Below, piece by piece: positions 26,622 through 35,507 of a DNA stretch of 64,000 nt. The notes beneath the pieces are model-generated. The model did no database searches. It was given only the letters and a program-made list of their open reading frames with translations, and was not told the DNA's origin. The DNA is from Pedobacter sp. W3I1 (GTDB lineage Bacteria > Bacteroidota > Bacteroidia > Sphingobacteriales > Sphingobacteriaceae). The stretch lies in contig NZ_JAUSXN010000001.1 of the NCBI RefSeq assembly GCF_030816015.1, forward strand, positions 4,898,001-4,962,000, given 5' to 3'. A program made the position numbers and the translations under genes. The first letter of the stretch is position 1, and each line of letters starts with the position of its first letter.

Positions 26622-27572
26622 TTACCTTAATTCCTTTTCTATCAAATATTGATTTCTTTCCGGTGCGTTACGTGATAAGAGTTCGGCAATAAAACCTGCC
26701 AGAAACATCTGCGAACCAACAACAATGGCAACCAGCGATAAATAAAACAAAGGCTGATCGGTTACATCCCGGTAAGCCAGGCCTTGCCATATCAAATATT
26801 TCTTTTCGAACAAAATATACAGTGCCATAATGATACCGATAAAGAAACTTAATACGCCTAAAGAACCAAAAAAGTGCATCGGGCGTTTGCCAAATTTACC
26901 CACAAAGAAAATAGAGAGTAAATCTAAAAAGCCGTTTATAAACCTGCTGAAACCAAATTTTGTTGTACCATATTTACGGGCACGGTGTTCTACCACCTGC
27001 TCAGCTATTTTACTAAATCCTGCCCATTTGGCAATTACCGGGATATAACGGTGCATTTCGCCATAAACTTCGATGGTTTTGATTACATCGCTACGGTAAG
27101 CTTTTAAGCCACAGTTAAAATCGTTCAGCTCTATACCGCTCATTTTACGGGTAGCGGCATTGAATAATTTTGTTGGGATAGTTTTCGTAATCGGATCGTA
27201 ACGTTTTTTCTTCCAACCTGAAATGATATCAAGCTTTTCTTCTTTAATGCGGCGGTATAATTCAGGAATTTCATCCGGACTATCCTGCAAATCGGCATCC
27301 ATGGTAATGACCACATCACCTTGTGTAGCCTCGAAACCAACATTTAAGGCTGCAGATTTACCATAATTCCGTCTGAACTTAATGCCTTTGATAGCAGGGT
27401 TTTGAAGTCTTAATTCTTCAATCACCTCCCAGGATCTATCGGTACTACCATCATCAACCAAAACAATTTCATAACTGAAATTATTGTCGATCATCACTTT
27501 ATCAATCCAGGCCGTTAATTCTGGCAGAGATTCATCTTCATTAAATAAGGGTACTACAACTGATATATCCAT
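26622..27572 (-). CDS. Polyprenyl-phosphate sugar transferase (GT2, GtrB/DPM1-like)
   Basis: 316 residues. GT-A domain with SVVVPLFNEDESLPEL, VLVDDGSTDRSWEV, TMDADLQDSPDEIP (DxD) and RNYGKSAALNVGF, followed by two C-terminal membrane helices (FGSLGVLSFFIGIIMALY and the LVAIVVGSQMFLAGFIAE segment). This layout is that of GtrB/dolichol-phosphate mannosyltransferase-like enzymes that charge undecaprenyl phosphate with a sugar. It lies 72 bp before the second GT2 gene on the same strand; that gap holds a GAGGTTGAGGGTTT-type low-complexity stretch. Confidence 0.9.
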   Translation of the reverse strand: MDISVVVPLFNEDESLPELTAWIDKVMIDNNFSYEIVLVDDGSTDRSWEVIEELRLQNPAIKGIKFRRNYGKSAALNVGFEATQGDVVITMDADLQDSPDEIPELYRRIKEEKLDIISGWKKKRYDPITKTIPTKLFNAATRKMSGIELNDFNCGLKAYRSDVIKTIEVYGEMHRYIPVIAKWAGFSKIAEQVVEHRARKYGTTKFGFSRFINGFLDLLSIFFVGKFGKRPMHFFGSLGVLSFFIGIIMALYILFEKKYLIWQGLAYRDVTDQPLFYLSLVAIVVGSQMFLAGFIAELLSRNAPERNQYLIEKELR

Positions 27573-27585
27573 TTTTGAGTATTAT

Positions 27586-27672
27586 CGTCATTGCGAGGAG
27601 GAACGACGAAGCAATCTATCTTGAAAGATTGCCACATCCCTACGCGCTTTCCATGCTTCGTTCGCAATGACG
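27586..27672. repeat. Palindromic intergenic repeat (CGTCATTGCGAGG type)
   Basis: Ends CGTCATTGCGAGGAGGAACG and TTCGTTCGCAATGACG are inverted copies of each other, with an inner pair GCAATCT/AGATTGC. The 87-bp unit fits a REP or MITE-like element. It lies between two minus-strand genes. Confidence 0.85.
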
Positions 27673-27744
27673 CATTATTAAAAACGTGCAAATTTCATCA
27701 AATTAAATGATAAAACCTGCACGTTCAAAATTTTATAAAAGAAA

Positions 27745-28314
27745 TTAAGATTCTTTCGGGAACGAGTCTAATACAACTGGTTGTTTTTTCTTTAGAATAG
27801 CTGAAAGGATTAAAGAAAGAACCCCATATAATGCAAGTGAAACCCCAAAACTTGTAAAGATATTTTTAAAAGTAGGTTCAAGTTTCTCTTGCATATTACC
27901 AGCTTTAGCTATTGCCTCATCAATCTGTTCACTAGCCATTCCGAATTTTTCCATCATCGCTCGCTGTGCATCTTCGATTGCCGCAGCAGCTCTTTGCGGA
28001 AGTTCTGGATCAATAAATTTCATGAGTACCACATTATAAAGTGTTGCGGTTAAGGCCAGAATAAGGGAAACAATTAAAAAAGCTTTAAAGGCCTCTCCAA
28101 AAGTCCAGAACCCACCTATTTCTTTACGAATGTTTATTCCCACAACGACTAACAGCGCAATGAATAAAACAAATATGCCTATCTGAGTCACAAAACTTGT
28201 GTAAATTAATACCGGATCTATAAAATGCAGGGTTAACGATACTACTATCGAAACTGCTGCAAGCATTAATCCATTTTTAATAGCTAATTTGGAAATAAGA
28301 GCACTTTTGTCCAT
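27745..28314 (-). CDS. DUF4199 family membrane protein
   Basis: 189 residues with four membrane helices. The pattern KLAIKNGLMLAAVSIVVSL and EIGGFWTFGEAFKAFLIVSL at the second pair of helices matches DUF4199, a family common in Bacteroidota and usually found near cell-envelope genes. Between helices three and four is a helical, Met- and Glu-rich soluble segment (about 105-150). Function unknown. It follows the acidic protein gene by 16 bp on the same strand. Confidence 0.85.
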   Translation of the reverse strand: MDKSALISKLAIKNGLMLAAVSIVVSLTLHFIDPVLIYTSFVTQIGIFVLFIALLVVVGINIRKEIGGFWTFGEAFKAFLIVSLILALTATLYNVVLMKFIDPELPQRAAAAIEDAQRAMMEKFGMASEQIDEAIAKAGNMQEKLEPTFKNIFTSFGVSLALYGVLSLILSAILKKKQPVVLDSFPKES

Positions 28315-28330
28315 AATTTTAAATTTTAGT

Positions 28331-28999
28331 TTAATTATTAATTGTTGTAATTAATATATAAGTAGCAGAATCGAACGATTTGTTACTACTATACTGATTT
28401 ATTTCTTTGGTAGTTTCGGCACTTCCTTCTACATCAAGGAAAAAGATCATGAAAGGCACAAATAATTCTTGCATTTCTTCACTGATATTTAAAGTCGCAG
28501 CTGTTTTGCAAATCTCTTCTACACTGCTTTCTGCCAGCTGCTGGTTGCTGATCAGTTCTTCGTAAATTTCGAATTCATCCTGAAACTCATCGTCTTCTAC
28601 CAACAAAAATTCTTTTAAGAAATCGCCCAACTCTGGATCCAAATCTTCATCCTTACACTCTTTAATGTAAAGCAAAAGATTTAACAATTCCGTTCCCCTA
28701 TCAATGGTTTCCTCTTCGATATTCGCCCACTCATCACTTTCTAAGTAATCGTCTTCCAGTTTCTGTACATCGCTACTAAAGAAATTTACCATCAATAAAT
28801 CAAAAAACACTTCGCGTAATTCTTCAAATTTCGGATGAGAATCGAAAACCGCATCAAAAGCGGTAGCCTTATCTAAAAAGTTGATATCAAGCTCAAAAGC
28901 GGCTAATAATTCTGTTTCAAAACCTTCAACATTGATCGCTGAAACCTCAGCATACTTGTTAATGGCTGCACTAAGTGCTTTTTTTACTCTATTATCCAT
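28331..28999 (-). CDS. Acidic hypothetical protein
   Basis: 222 residues, strongly acidic, with runs such as VQKLEDDYLESDEW and LLVEDDEFQDEFEIYEE and no membrane helix or signal peptide. Predicted all-helical and cytoplasmic. I recognise no family. It sits 16 bp upstream of the DUF4199 gene and 175 bp after the dihydroorotase-like gene, all on the same strand, so it probably belongs to one transcript with them. Confidence 0.75.
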   Translation of the reverse strand: MDNRVKKALSAAINKYAEVSAINVEGFETELLAAFELDINFLDKATAFDAVFDSHPKFEELREVFFDLLMVNFFSSDVQKLEDDYLESDEWANIEEETIDRGTELLNLLLYIKECKDEDLDPELGDFLKEFLLVEDDEFQDEFEIYEELISNQQLAESSVEEICKTAATLNISEEMQELFVPFMIFFLDVEGSAETTKEINQYSSNKSFDSATYILITTINN

Positions 29000-29174
29000 G
29001 ATTAAGATTTTTAGATTTTAGGATGATAAGATTTTTATCACCAGAACAACAAATTTGTTATTTCTTGCTTTAGTTTTAAGCGCTTATAGCCTATTTATTT
29101 ATGATTTTTTTTTGAACTATATCTTTGGAGGTACAGATAAGAGCCCTATGCCTTCCACCTTCTAACCTTCAGCC

Positions 29175-30431
29175 TTAACTCTCCCAGTACTGATTATTAT
29201 TATAAACCATTTTCACTTTTCCGGTAAGCTCGGTACTCAACAATGGACTGTTTGCCGATTTTGAATGGTTACTTGCCGCATTATATAGCCATTTTTCTGC
29301 CGTGTTTAATACCGTAAAGTTGGCTTCAGCTCCTTCTTCGATTACCGGAACAGTTAAATTTAACAATTTACGTGGATTAATGGCCAATTTCTCTGCAATT
29401 AAAGCAATATCCAATCCTGCTTTTAATAATAATGGCAATACAGTTTGCAAGGCAATAATGCCGTAATGGGCAATTTCGAACTCTACATTTTTAAATTCGA
29501 TTTCCTCTGGGCGGTGCTGAGAAGTAATGGCATCGATGGTTCCATCTTTTAAACCAGCAATTAACGCTTTTATATCCGCTTTTCCGCGCAATGGTGGCTT
29601 AACCTTATAATTGCTATCGAAATCGCTTAAAAGTTCTTCTGTAAACACCAGGTGATGCGCCGTTACATCGCATGAAACCTGAACCCCATCTTTCTTTGCC
29701 TTGCGGATTAGCGCCACGGCCCCTGCAGTTGAAATATTGCTGATATGGATTTTGGTTTCATTATACGAAGCCAGGAAAATATCGCGGGCAATGTGCATTT
29801 CTTCTGCCAGTGCTGGTAAACCTTTCATGCCCAAAAGCACAGAGTTTTTACTTTCATTAATCTGCGATTTGCCAGCTATGGATTTATTTTCAGGATAAAC
29901 CATCAACAATGCATCAAAACCTTTGGCATATTGTAAAGCACGACTCATAAAGCCGTCATCCTGCAAGGCCCTATCTCCATCAGAGAAAGCTACTGCCCCC
30001 GCCTGCTGCATATCAAAAAGCTCAGCAAGTTCTTTTGCTTCGCGGTTCTGACTTATCGCGCCAACAGGCAAAACATCAACCAAATTATTTTTGGCCTTAT
30101 TGATAATGTATTCTACCTGAGATTTTGACTGTACAACCGGACTGGTTTGCGGCAATAAAGCTAATCCGGTAAAACCACCAGCTTTTGCTGTTGCGGTTAA
30201 CGTTTGAATATCTTCCTTGGTTTCGAAACCCGGATCGCCGGCTACACAGTTTAAATCGAAAAAACCTGGCGTTAAAAAAGCACCCTGAGCATCAAAAACG
30301 GTTTCGTTTTTATCGGCAGTTAATTTACCTATGTTTTTAATTTTACCATTTTCTACCTGAATATCGCATTCTTGATTGTTAAATTTACTTTGCGGATCGG
30401 CAACGGTTACATTTTTAACCAGGAGATTCAT
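29175..30431 (-). CDS. Dihydroorotase homologue lacking catalytic and metal-binding residues
   Basis: 418 residues, amidohydrolase fold of the dihydroorotase type. Conserved features remain: GFFDLNCVAGDPGFETKED, the metal-type His in KIHISNISTAGAV, and VTAHHLVFTEELLSDF. But the HxH metal pair normally in DLHxHxREPG is replaced here by Asn61 and Val63, and the catalytic Asp of the usual DVIATDHAPH is replaced by Gln in DAITSQHRPEE. It is therefore probably inactive, perhaps a partner protein like the PyrC' subunit known in Pseudomonas (established for that genus; inference here). It overlaps the batA-like gene by 4 nt. Confidence 0.85.
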   Translation of the reverse strand: MNLLVKNVTVADPQSKFNNQECDIQVENGKIKNIGKLTADKNETVFDAQGAFLTPGFFDLNCVAGDPGFETKEDIQTLTATAKAGGFTGLALLPQTSPVVQSKSQVEYIINKAKNNLVDVLPVGAISQNREAKELAELFDMQQAGAVAFSDGDRALQDDGFMSRALQYAKGFDALLMVYPENKSIAGKSQINESKNSVLLGMKGLPALAEEMHIARDIFLASYNETKIHISNISTAGAVALIRKAKKDGVQVSCDVTAHHLVFTEELLSDFDSNYKVKPPLRGKADIKALIAGLKDGTIDAITSQHRPEEIEFKNVEFEIAHYGIIALQTVLPLLLKAGLDIALIAEKLAINPRKLLNLTVPVIEEGAEANFTVLNTAEKWLYNAASNHSKSANSPLLSTELTGKVKMVYNNNQYWES

Positions 30432-32467
30432 ATTGTTTTTTTTGTGTTGTTAAAAAATCGGATGAGCAAAATTTCTGCTGCAATAAAAATCAGCGACAAA
30501 ATTAGACAAAGTTTCCATAAAGTTTGTCCGATTTTATTGCCCCCGGCAATTAATTTAACGGCATCTTTATCGGTATCAAATATTTTCAGATTACTTTTAC
30601 CAGCTAACTGATCGAGTTCTGTTTTGCTTAAATAGTGCATATCAGATTCTGTTCGGCCATTGTTGAAACTATAAACAGCAAGCAGCGAATCTGCAAGTTT
30701 TAGGTTATAAAAGCCTGCATTTTTTATCTGATCGGCAATGTAAATCAATGTTCTTCCATCGGCCTGACGGATCTCGGGAATCGCTTCAAAACCATCCGCA
30801 GTAATTTTTAAGCTTTGGTTTTTACCCAGTGTAATCTTTTTACCTGCCAATGCATTATCGTTACCGATATTGTAATACAAGGGTGTTTCATTTCCTCCAC
30901 TCAATGCCAAACGATAAATCAGCGGCACAAAAACCGGATGACGGGCTAAATTCCCGTCACTTGTATTAAGCCCTGAAGCAGATAAATACACCTGCCCATT
31001 ACCTACGCCATACTTAGAGAAAAACGGTTTTCTGCCAGGCAACAACATAATATCTTCCTTGTTGGCGGTATTTTTCTCTACAAAAGAATAATAACGGGAA
31101 ACAGCTGGTAAATCCAGATTTTTGGGAATTTCCTCAAAAACAGTCTTAAAAATAGGGTTTTGCAAATCAATCTGGTTAACCTTGGTTGCTGTTGTATTTA
31201 AACCCTGAATGGCAGGAAGCGACAATCCGCTTAAAAATGAGTTGTAGGTTTGAATATCAGCATCTAAATCAGGAAAAAGCACAACTGTGCCACCTGCATT
31301 CAGATAGGTTTTTAACTGCTGCGCCAAACCTGTCGATGGATTTTTTAATCCGTTTAACACAATCAGACCATAACTGGCAAAATTGCTATAATTTACATTG
31401 CTTTCGGCGTTCTCAGTAAGTTTATAATAACGATCAGCTGCAAATAATGCTTTAATATAATTGCCTGCATTGGCTCCGTTAATACTTAGCACAGCAAAAC
31501 TTTCGTCTACTTTAAAACTGAAAGAAAGTGTATCATCGAAAGTTACCGGAAAATCTTTAATACTGATTACACCTTTTTGCCATCCAGCACCCAGTCCAGA
31601 AAAACTCAAGGTATCCTTAACAGTTTTACCACCCGGAATCGTTACTGCCCCTAATCCCTTTTGTTGATTATTGATACTTAGCTTTAAAGGAATATTCTTT
31701 GCTTCTTCTTTTGAGTAATTTTTTAACTGCACCACCAATCGTTCATTTGCACCTGGTTGATGATTTGGGGAAAGTGTCCAAACGCTATCTACGGCAACAT
31801 TGGGCAACGTATTGGCATTTAGTTTCAAAAACGAATATTGAATATCTGCTTTTGTATCGAGTTTATTGGTGGTTGAAATATTCTTTTGAAAATCGGAGAT
31901 CAAAAAGCTATACTTATTTTCAGAACCTGTTAAAACATTGCCTTGCCTGTTTAGTATTTGTTGGAGATTACGGTTTGCTGCAGAGATTTTAACATCATCC
32001 AATGCTTTCAAAAACTCCTCCTCGTTTAATAAACGCTGATGTTTCCCTTCAAAATTATTGGTTAAAAGTTGAAAACGATCGTTCATACCGAAACCTTTAA
32101 CCAGTTCTTTTGCCCTGCGCTTGGCTTCATCGAGCAGGTTACCATCTTTATTAATGGTTTCCATGCTGTAAGAATTATCGATATAAATACTTACAATATT
32201 CTTTAAAGCAGTAGTTCTTTGGTTGTGCTCCGGTATATAGGGTTGGGCAAATGCAAGCACCAAAAAGATAATCGCCAAAATCCGCGACAACAGTATGAGC
32301 AAATTTTTAAGTTTTTCTTTGGAAGAATTTTGCTGCTCTACTTCTTTTAAAAGCTGAACATTGGAGAAATAAACCTTTTTAAATTTCCTGAAATTGAATA
32401 AATGAATGATGACCGGGATGGCAACCGATATTAGTGCAAAAAGAAAGCCCGGATAAAGGAAATTCAT
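30428..32467 (-). CDS. BatA-like membrane protein with a von Willebrand A domain
   Basis: 679 residues. The N-terminus is the aerotolerance regulator BatA domain (FLYPGFLFALISVAIPVIIH then LNFRKFKKVYFSNVQLL) with two membrane helices. A vWA-like domain follows with the MIDAS start IYIDNSYSMETI. A long periplasmic region and a final helix (LWKLCLILSLIFIAAEILLI) complete it. Proteins of this type occur with Bat operons or alone in Bacteroidota; their exact role is not settled. The gene overlaps the dihydroorotase-like gene by 4 nt, so these two proteins are translated together. Confidence 0.85.
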   Translation of the reverse strand: MNFLYPGFLFALISVAIPVIIHLFNFRKFKKVYFSNVQLLKEVEQQNSSKEKLKNLLILLSRILAIIFLVLAFAQPYIPEHNQRTTALKNIVSIYIDNSYSMETINKDGNLLDEAKRRAKELVKGFGMNDRFQLLTNNFEGKHQRLLNEEEFLKALDDVKISAANRNLQQILNRQGNVLTGSENKYSFLISDFQKNISTTNKLDTKADIQYSFLKLNANTLPNVAVDSVWTLSPNHQPGANERLVVQLKNYSKEEAKNIPLKLSINNQQKGLGAVTIPGGKTVKDTLSFSGLGAGWQKGVISIKDFPVTFDDTLSFSFKVDESFAVLSINGANAGNYIKALFAADRYYKLTENAESNVNYSNFASYGLIVLNGLKNPSTGLAQQLKTYLNAGGTVVLFPDLDADIQTYNSFLSGLSLPAIQGLNTTATKVNQIDLQNPIFKTVFEEIPKNLDLPAVSRYYSFVEKNTANKEDIMLLPGRKPFFSKYGVGNGQVYLSASGLNTSDGNLARHPVFVPLIYRLALSGGNETPLYYNIGNDNALAGKKITLGKNQSLKITADGFEAIPEIRQADGRTLIYIADQIKNAGFYNLKLADSLLAVYSFNNGRTESDMHYLSKTELDQLAGKSNLKIFDTDKDAVKLIAGGNKIGQTLWKLCLILSLIFIAAEILLIRFFNNTKKTI

Positions 32468-32531
32468 TAAAAACCAAAGATAGAAAAATTATGGAAGAGG
32501 ATATAAAATTCCGTATTTATTATTATTAATG

Positions 32532-32678
32532 TTACTTCTTGATAACAGGTTTTATATTATTCCAAAACTTATATAATGATTCATTATCAATCAACATTTG
32601 ATACAATCTTTGATCTGGTGTTTTTGATAACCATAATTTAAGTTGTAATTCTTTAATTTCATCTGAAGTATCTTTCAT
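32532..32678 (-). CDS. Small 48-residue protein overlapping the nucleotidyltransferase gene
   Basis: A short ORF from the ATG at 32678 to the TAA at 32532. Its start overlaps the stop of the nucleotidyltransferase gene by 4 nt (ATGA), the usual sign of translational coupling. The product (MKDTSDEIKELQLKLWLSK onward, ending IKPVIKK) is helical and basic at the end, with no signal peptide. I recognise no named family. The paired arrangement suggests a two-gene module; a toxin-antitoxin or accessory role is only a guess. Confidence 0.6.
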   Translation of the reverse strand: MKDTSDEIKELQLKLWLSKTPDQRLYQMLIDNESLYKFWNNIKPVIKK

Positions 32679-33205
32679 TTCTTTAACAGATTAAATGTTG
32701 CGAGCTTAAGTACTTTTACCCATTTATTGATATATTCCCAATCCAAAGTGTTTAATTCAGCTAGATTTTTAATATCTTGAATTTGAATCGCAGATTGCAA
32801 AACTTGAATCCAAATTAATTTAGATATTAATAAATCCTCTACTGTAACCAAATATACTGATTTTTCAAAGTATTCCATTTCGACTCTCCTATTAAATTCT
32901 TCTTGTCGAAAATCTTCGTTCTTTAAGATTACAAAATCAGCTTTATACCCTGACGCATGATCTATTATATTAAACAAACTTTGTTGCCTTACGGCATCCT
33001 TTACTGAATTAATATTACAGTAATAGCCATCCTTGAAGTTAGCGACAAAACCATCTATATCTTTAGGTTGTAGATGAATAACAAAATCAAAATCTCGGGT
33101 AGCTCTTGGAACTATATATACACCCATCGCAATACTCCCAGAAAGCATGTAGGGAATATTATTTTCATTGAGTACATCTACAATTTTATTAAAAAAAGAA
33201 AGCAT
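32675..33205 (-). CDS. Nucleotidyltransferase-fold protein (AbiEii/DUF6036-like)
   Basis: 176 residues. The nucleotidyltransferase motif is GSIAMGVYIVPRATRDFDFV, with the GS and the DxD-type FDF, followed by a helical tail. It resembles small standalone nucleotidyltransferases of the AbiEii/MNT type. A downstream small gene overlaps its stop codon by 4 nt. These proteins sometimes act as toxins or as partners of toxins, but no defence context is seen. Start chosen at the ATG at 33205. Confidence 0.75.
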   Translation of the reverse strand: MLSFFNKIVDVLNENNIPYMLSGSIAMGVYIVPRATRDFDFVIHLQPKDIDGFVANFKDGYYCNINSVKDAVRQQSLFNIIDHASGYKADFVILKNEDFRQEEFNRRVEMEYFEKSVYLVTVEDLLISKLIWIQVLQSAIQIQDIKNLAELNTLDWEYINKWVKVLKLATFNLLKK

Positions 33206-33244
33206 GGAGATTTTTTATTAATAATTTATCTAATTATTCGATTT

Positions 33245-33649
33245 TCAATAAGCAAACCCAGGGAATTCGATATTTACAATTTTCCAACTACCGTTGTACA
33301 ACGCAAAATACAGTTTAAAAGGCCCACTTACAATTTTTGATTGTTTTTGAACAACATCTCTATAACCCGCAACTCCTTCGACAAAGCCCATTCCTTTATC
33401 ATCATTCAAAAGTTCGAAATTAACATCAATAATATCGTATCTGCCACCAACATATTCATCAGACCCGCCGAAAATACCTTTTAACCGACTAATAATAACA
33501 TCCTTACCAATAACTTTATTACCTGGGAGAATGAAAAAATCATTCAGTTCGTTTGTAATGGCCTTCGATTGTTTAAACCATGCGTTTATAAATCTAATGG
33601 CACTATTTACGATATCGGCTTGATGGTTGAAAGTAGATTTTTCTTGCAT
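33245..33649 (-). CDS. SnoaL/NTF2-like domain protein
   Basis: 134 residues with the NTF2-like pattern: an N-terminal helix (NSAIRFINAWF), a KVIGKDVIISRLKGIFGG turn, and the terminal strand pair LYFALYNGSWKIVNIEFPGF. The fold is used by polyketide cyclases and by stand-alone proteins of unknown function. It follows the L,D-transpeptidase gene by 20 bp on the same strand and may be co-transcribed with it. Confidence 0.75.
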   Translation of the reverse strand: MQEKSTFNHQADIVNSAIRFINAWFKQSKAITNELNDFFILPGNKVIGKDVIISRLKGIFGGSDEYVGGRYDIIDVNFELLNDDKGMGFVEGVAGYRDVVQKQSKIVSGPFKLYFALYNGSWKIVNIEFPGFAY

Positions 33650-33669
33650 TTTGCAAACTTAGCACTAAG

Positions 33670-35232
33670 TTACCTAAACTTCTTCATCGCAGCCCAAAGT
33701 TTTTCGTCCATGCCATAAACATCAGGCCGGTATTCGATCTTACCGTTCTGAGACCAGGCGGTAATGTAGGTGATGATTAATGGAACATTTTTCTTTGGGG
33801 CAAACCAGGCTGGTTTTAACTGAAAAGTTTTAAGTGTATCAGCCTTTTGTGCCATGCGTTTTTTATACCATTTTACATGTGTACTATCTATCGGCGGCAA
33901 ATCTACTTCAGCCCTAAGTTTATCATAAGTATAGGTATCTTTCACCAAAAGTTCGGCAAATTCTAATGGTTTTTCGATTCGCACGCAACCATGACTTATC
34001 GCCCGGTTGGTCAGATTAAATCCGTTCTTATTATTAGTGTCGTGAAGATAAATACTAGAGCTGTTATCGAAGATAAACTTGAACTTCCCTAAGGCATTTC
34101 CACCACCCGAACCTTGTTTAAATTTGAAAGGTAATTTATCGCGCGAATACCTGTTCCAATTGATGGTATCAGGCTCACCAATCAGCTTATCTTTATAGTA
34201 AACTTTAATGTTGCTATTCGATAAATAATACGGATCCTTTCGAGCCATCCAGTAGATCTCACTCTGTGCAATACTTACCGGAATATTCCAGATCGGATTG
34301 GCCTGAATGGAATTGATTTTACTAAACAATAAAGGCGTTTCATGGTTCTTCGGTTTATCATCCAGATTGCCCGATTTTGCAAAGGCCTTTAGCTTATCTT
34401 CGTAACCGTTTTCGCGCTTCCCTCCAACACATACTTTCATCGTAATTACGGTATCTGTTTTATCGAGCCAGGTCAATCTAAAATCAGGAATATTTACCTG
34501 CACATAGCTGTCTCCTGTCTCTGGCATTTTCCAACGGAAACGTTCCATATTCAATAATAAAATCCGCTTTTCATTTTCCGCATCTGTATTTAAATAAGCA
34601 GCTTGCAAAGCTTTATATTGAACTGACTTTGGCTGAACAGATCTTAAAGTATCCACGAGACTTTTACTATTTAAAAGATTAGTCATCCCCAAGCTATCCG
34701 GACGCTTAACTTTAATGTAATAACGCGAAAAAATAGTTCGGGGATTTACTACCCCATATTTGAGGTAATTATTATAATTCAGATAAGCATTTGCCGATAA
34801 CAGCTCTAATTTGGCAATAACTGGATAACTTTCCTCCACCTTTTTAAACTTATTGGCTGTTAACACCTCTAACAAGCTTTTAATCTCATCTCCTTTAAAA
34901 ATCTTTGGGTTGAAGCCATGCACTTCGCTCTGATCTAAATAGCTCACTAACGAATCTAACTGGCCATTAATATAAAATTGCGTAACGAGCTTAGGTTGTG
35001 CATAATTATTGGCATAAAAAGCTTTAATTATTTTCGGATTAACGAACTTGCCCGAAAGACTGTCCATTGTTTTCACAAAAATGCTATCATAAGCTACAGT
35101 ATCGAAATCTTTGTAGATTTTATTCTTGAAATGTTCAGACAGGACTTTCCCAATCTCAGGTGGGCTTTTAAACCATCCACAAGCAGAAATAAATAAAATA
35201 AAGGGCAGAATTAGAAAGCGAAACTTTTTCAA
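33670..35232 (-). CDS. L,D-transpeptidase (YkuD domain, YcbB-like)
   Basis: 520 residues; forms 3-3 crosslinks in peptidoglycan. A lipoprotein-like N-terminus (LILPFILFISACG, Cys18) is followed by a helical scaffold typical of the YcbB/LdtD branch, then the catalytic YkuD domain with the motif NRAISHGCVRIEKP (catalytic Cys near residue 415). Upstream of the motif are the strands of the substrate cleft (KFKFIFDNSSSIYLHDT). It acts in the periplasm. The start at 35232 is the only one giving a full signal peptide. It is divergent from the his operon, about 275 bp from hisG. Confidence 0.9.
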   Translation of the reverse strand: MKKFRFLILPFILFISACGWFKSPPEIGKVLSEHFKNKIYKDFDTVAYDSIFVKTMDSLSGKFVNPKIIKAFYANNYAQPKLVTQFYINGQLDSLVSYLDQSEVHGFNPKIFKGDEIKSLLEVLTANKFKKVEESYPVIAKLELLSANAYLNYNNYLKYGVVNPRTIFSRYYIKVKRPDSLGMTNLLNSKSLVDTLRSVQPKSVQYKALQAAYLNTDAENEKRILLLNMERFRWKMPETGDSYVQVNIPDFRLTWLDKTDTVITMKVCVGGKRENGYEDKLKAFAKSGNLDDKPKNHETPLLFSKINSIQANPIWNIPVSIAQSEIYWMARKDPYYLSNSNIKVYYKDKLIGEPDTINWNRYSRDKLPFKFKQGSGGGNALGKFKFIFDNSSSIYLHDTNNKNGFNLTNRAISHGCVRIEKPLEFAELLVKDTYTYDKLRAEVDLPPIDSTHVKWYKKRMAQKADTLKTFQLKPAWFAPKKNVPLIITYITAWSQNGKIEYRPDVYGMDEKLWAAMKKFR

Positions 35233-35382
35233 ATACGTAAAATTTTAATACAAAATAAAGGTTACTGGCAATAAAAACAGCATAATGGCAAATTAAGTGC
35301 CATTATTTTTTGTTTTCCCATTTCAAACACTATATTTGCCAACGCTTATCAGCTAACGTATTGATACTGGCAGAAATAATTT

Positions 35383-35430
35383 ATGAATTTAACTTTGAAC
35401 CATCACTTACATTTACACCATCGCCGATAG
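35383..35430 (+). CDS. hisL: Histidine attenuator leader peptide
   Basis: A 15-codon ORF, MNLTLNHHLHLHHRR then TAG, 77 bp before hisG. Five of the last nine codons are His. The family rule for his leader peptides (a run of His codons that stalls ribosomes when charged tRNA-His is scarce) is met, though the run is interrupted by Leu. Its last codons overlap a stem ATCGCC/GGCGAT at 35420-35435, and a terminator-like hairpin follows at 35447. Confidence 0.85.
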   Translation: MNLTLNHHLHLHHRR

Positions 35431-35446
35431 GCGATATGATATGTTT

Positions 35447-35469
35447 GTTTTGTACTTCAAAACTTTTTT
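35447..35469 (+). terminator. Candidate attenuator of the his operon
   Basis: GTTTTG, loop TACTT, CAAAAC, then six T. The 6-bp stem is weak on its own, but its place between the leader peptide and hisG fits transcription attenuation. I did not find the alternative anti-terminator pairing with certainty. Confidence 0.55.
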
Positions 35470-35507
35470 CCGTAAAATAATTTCTTGTTCACTCTATATT
35501 CAATACT

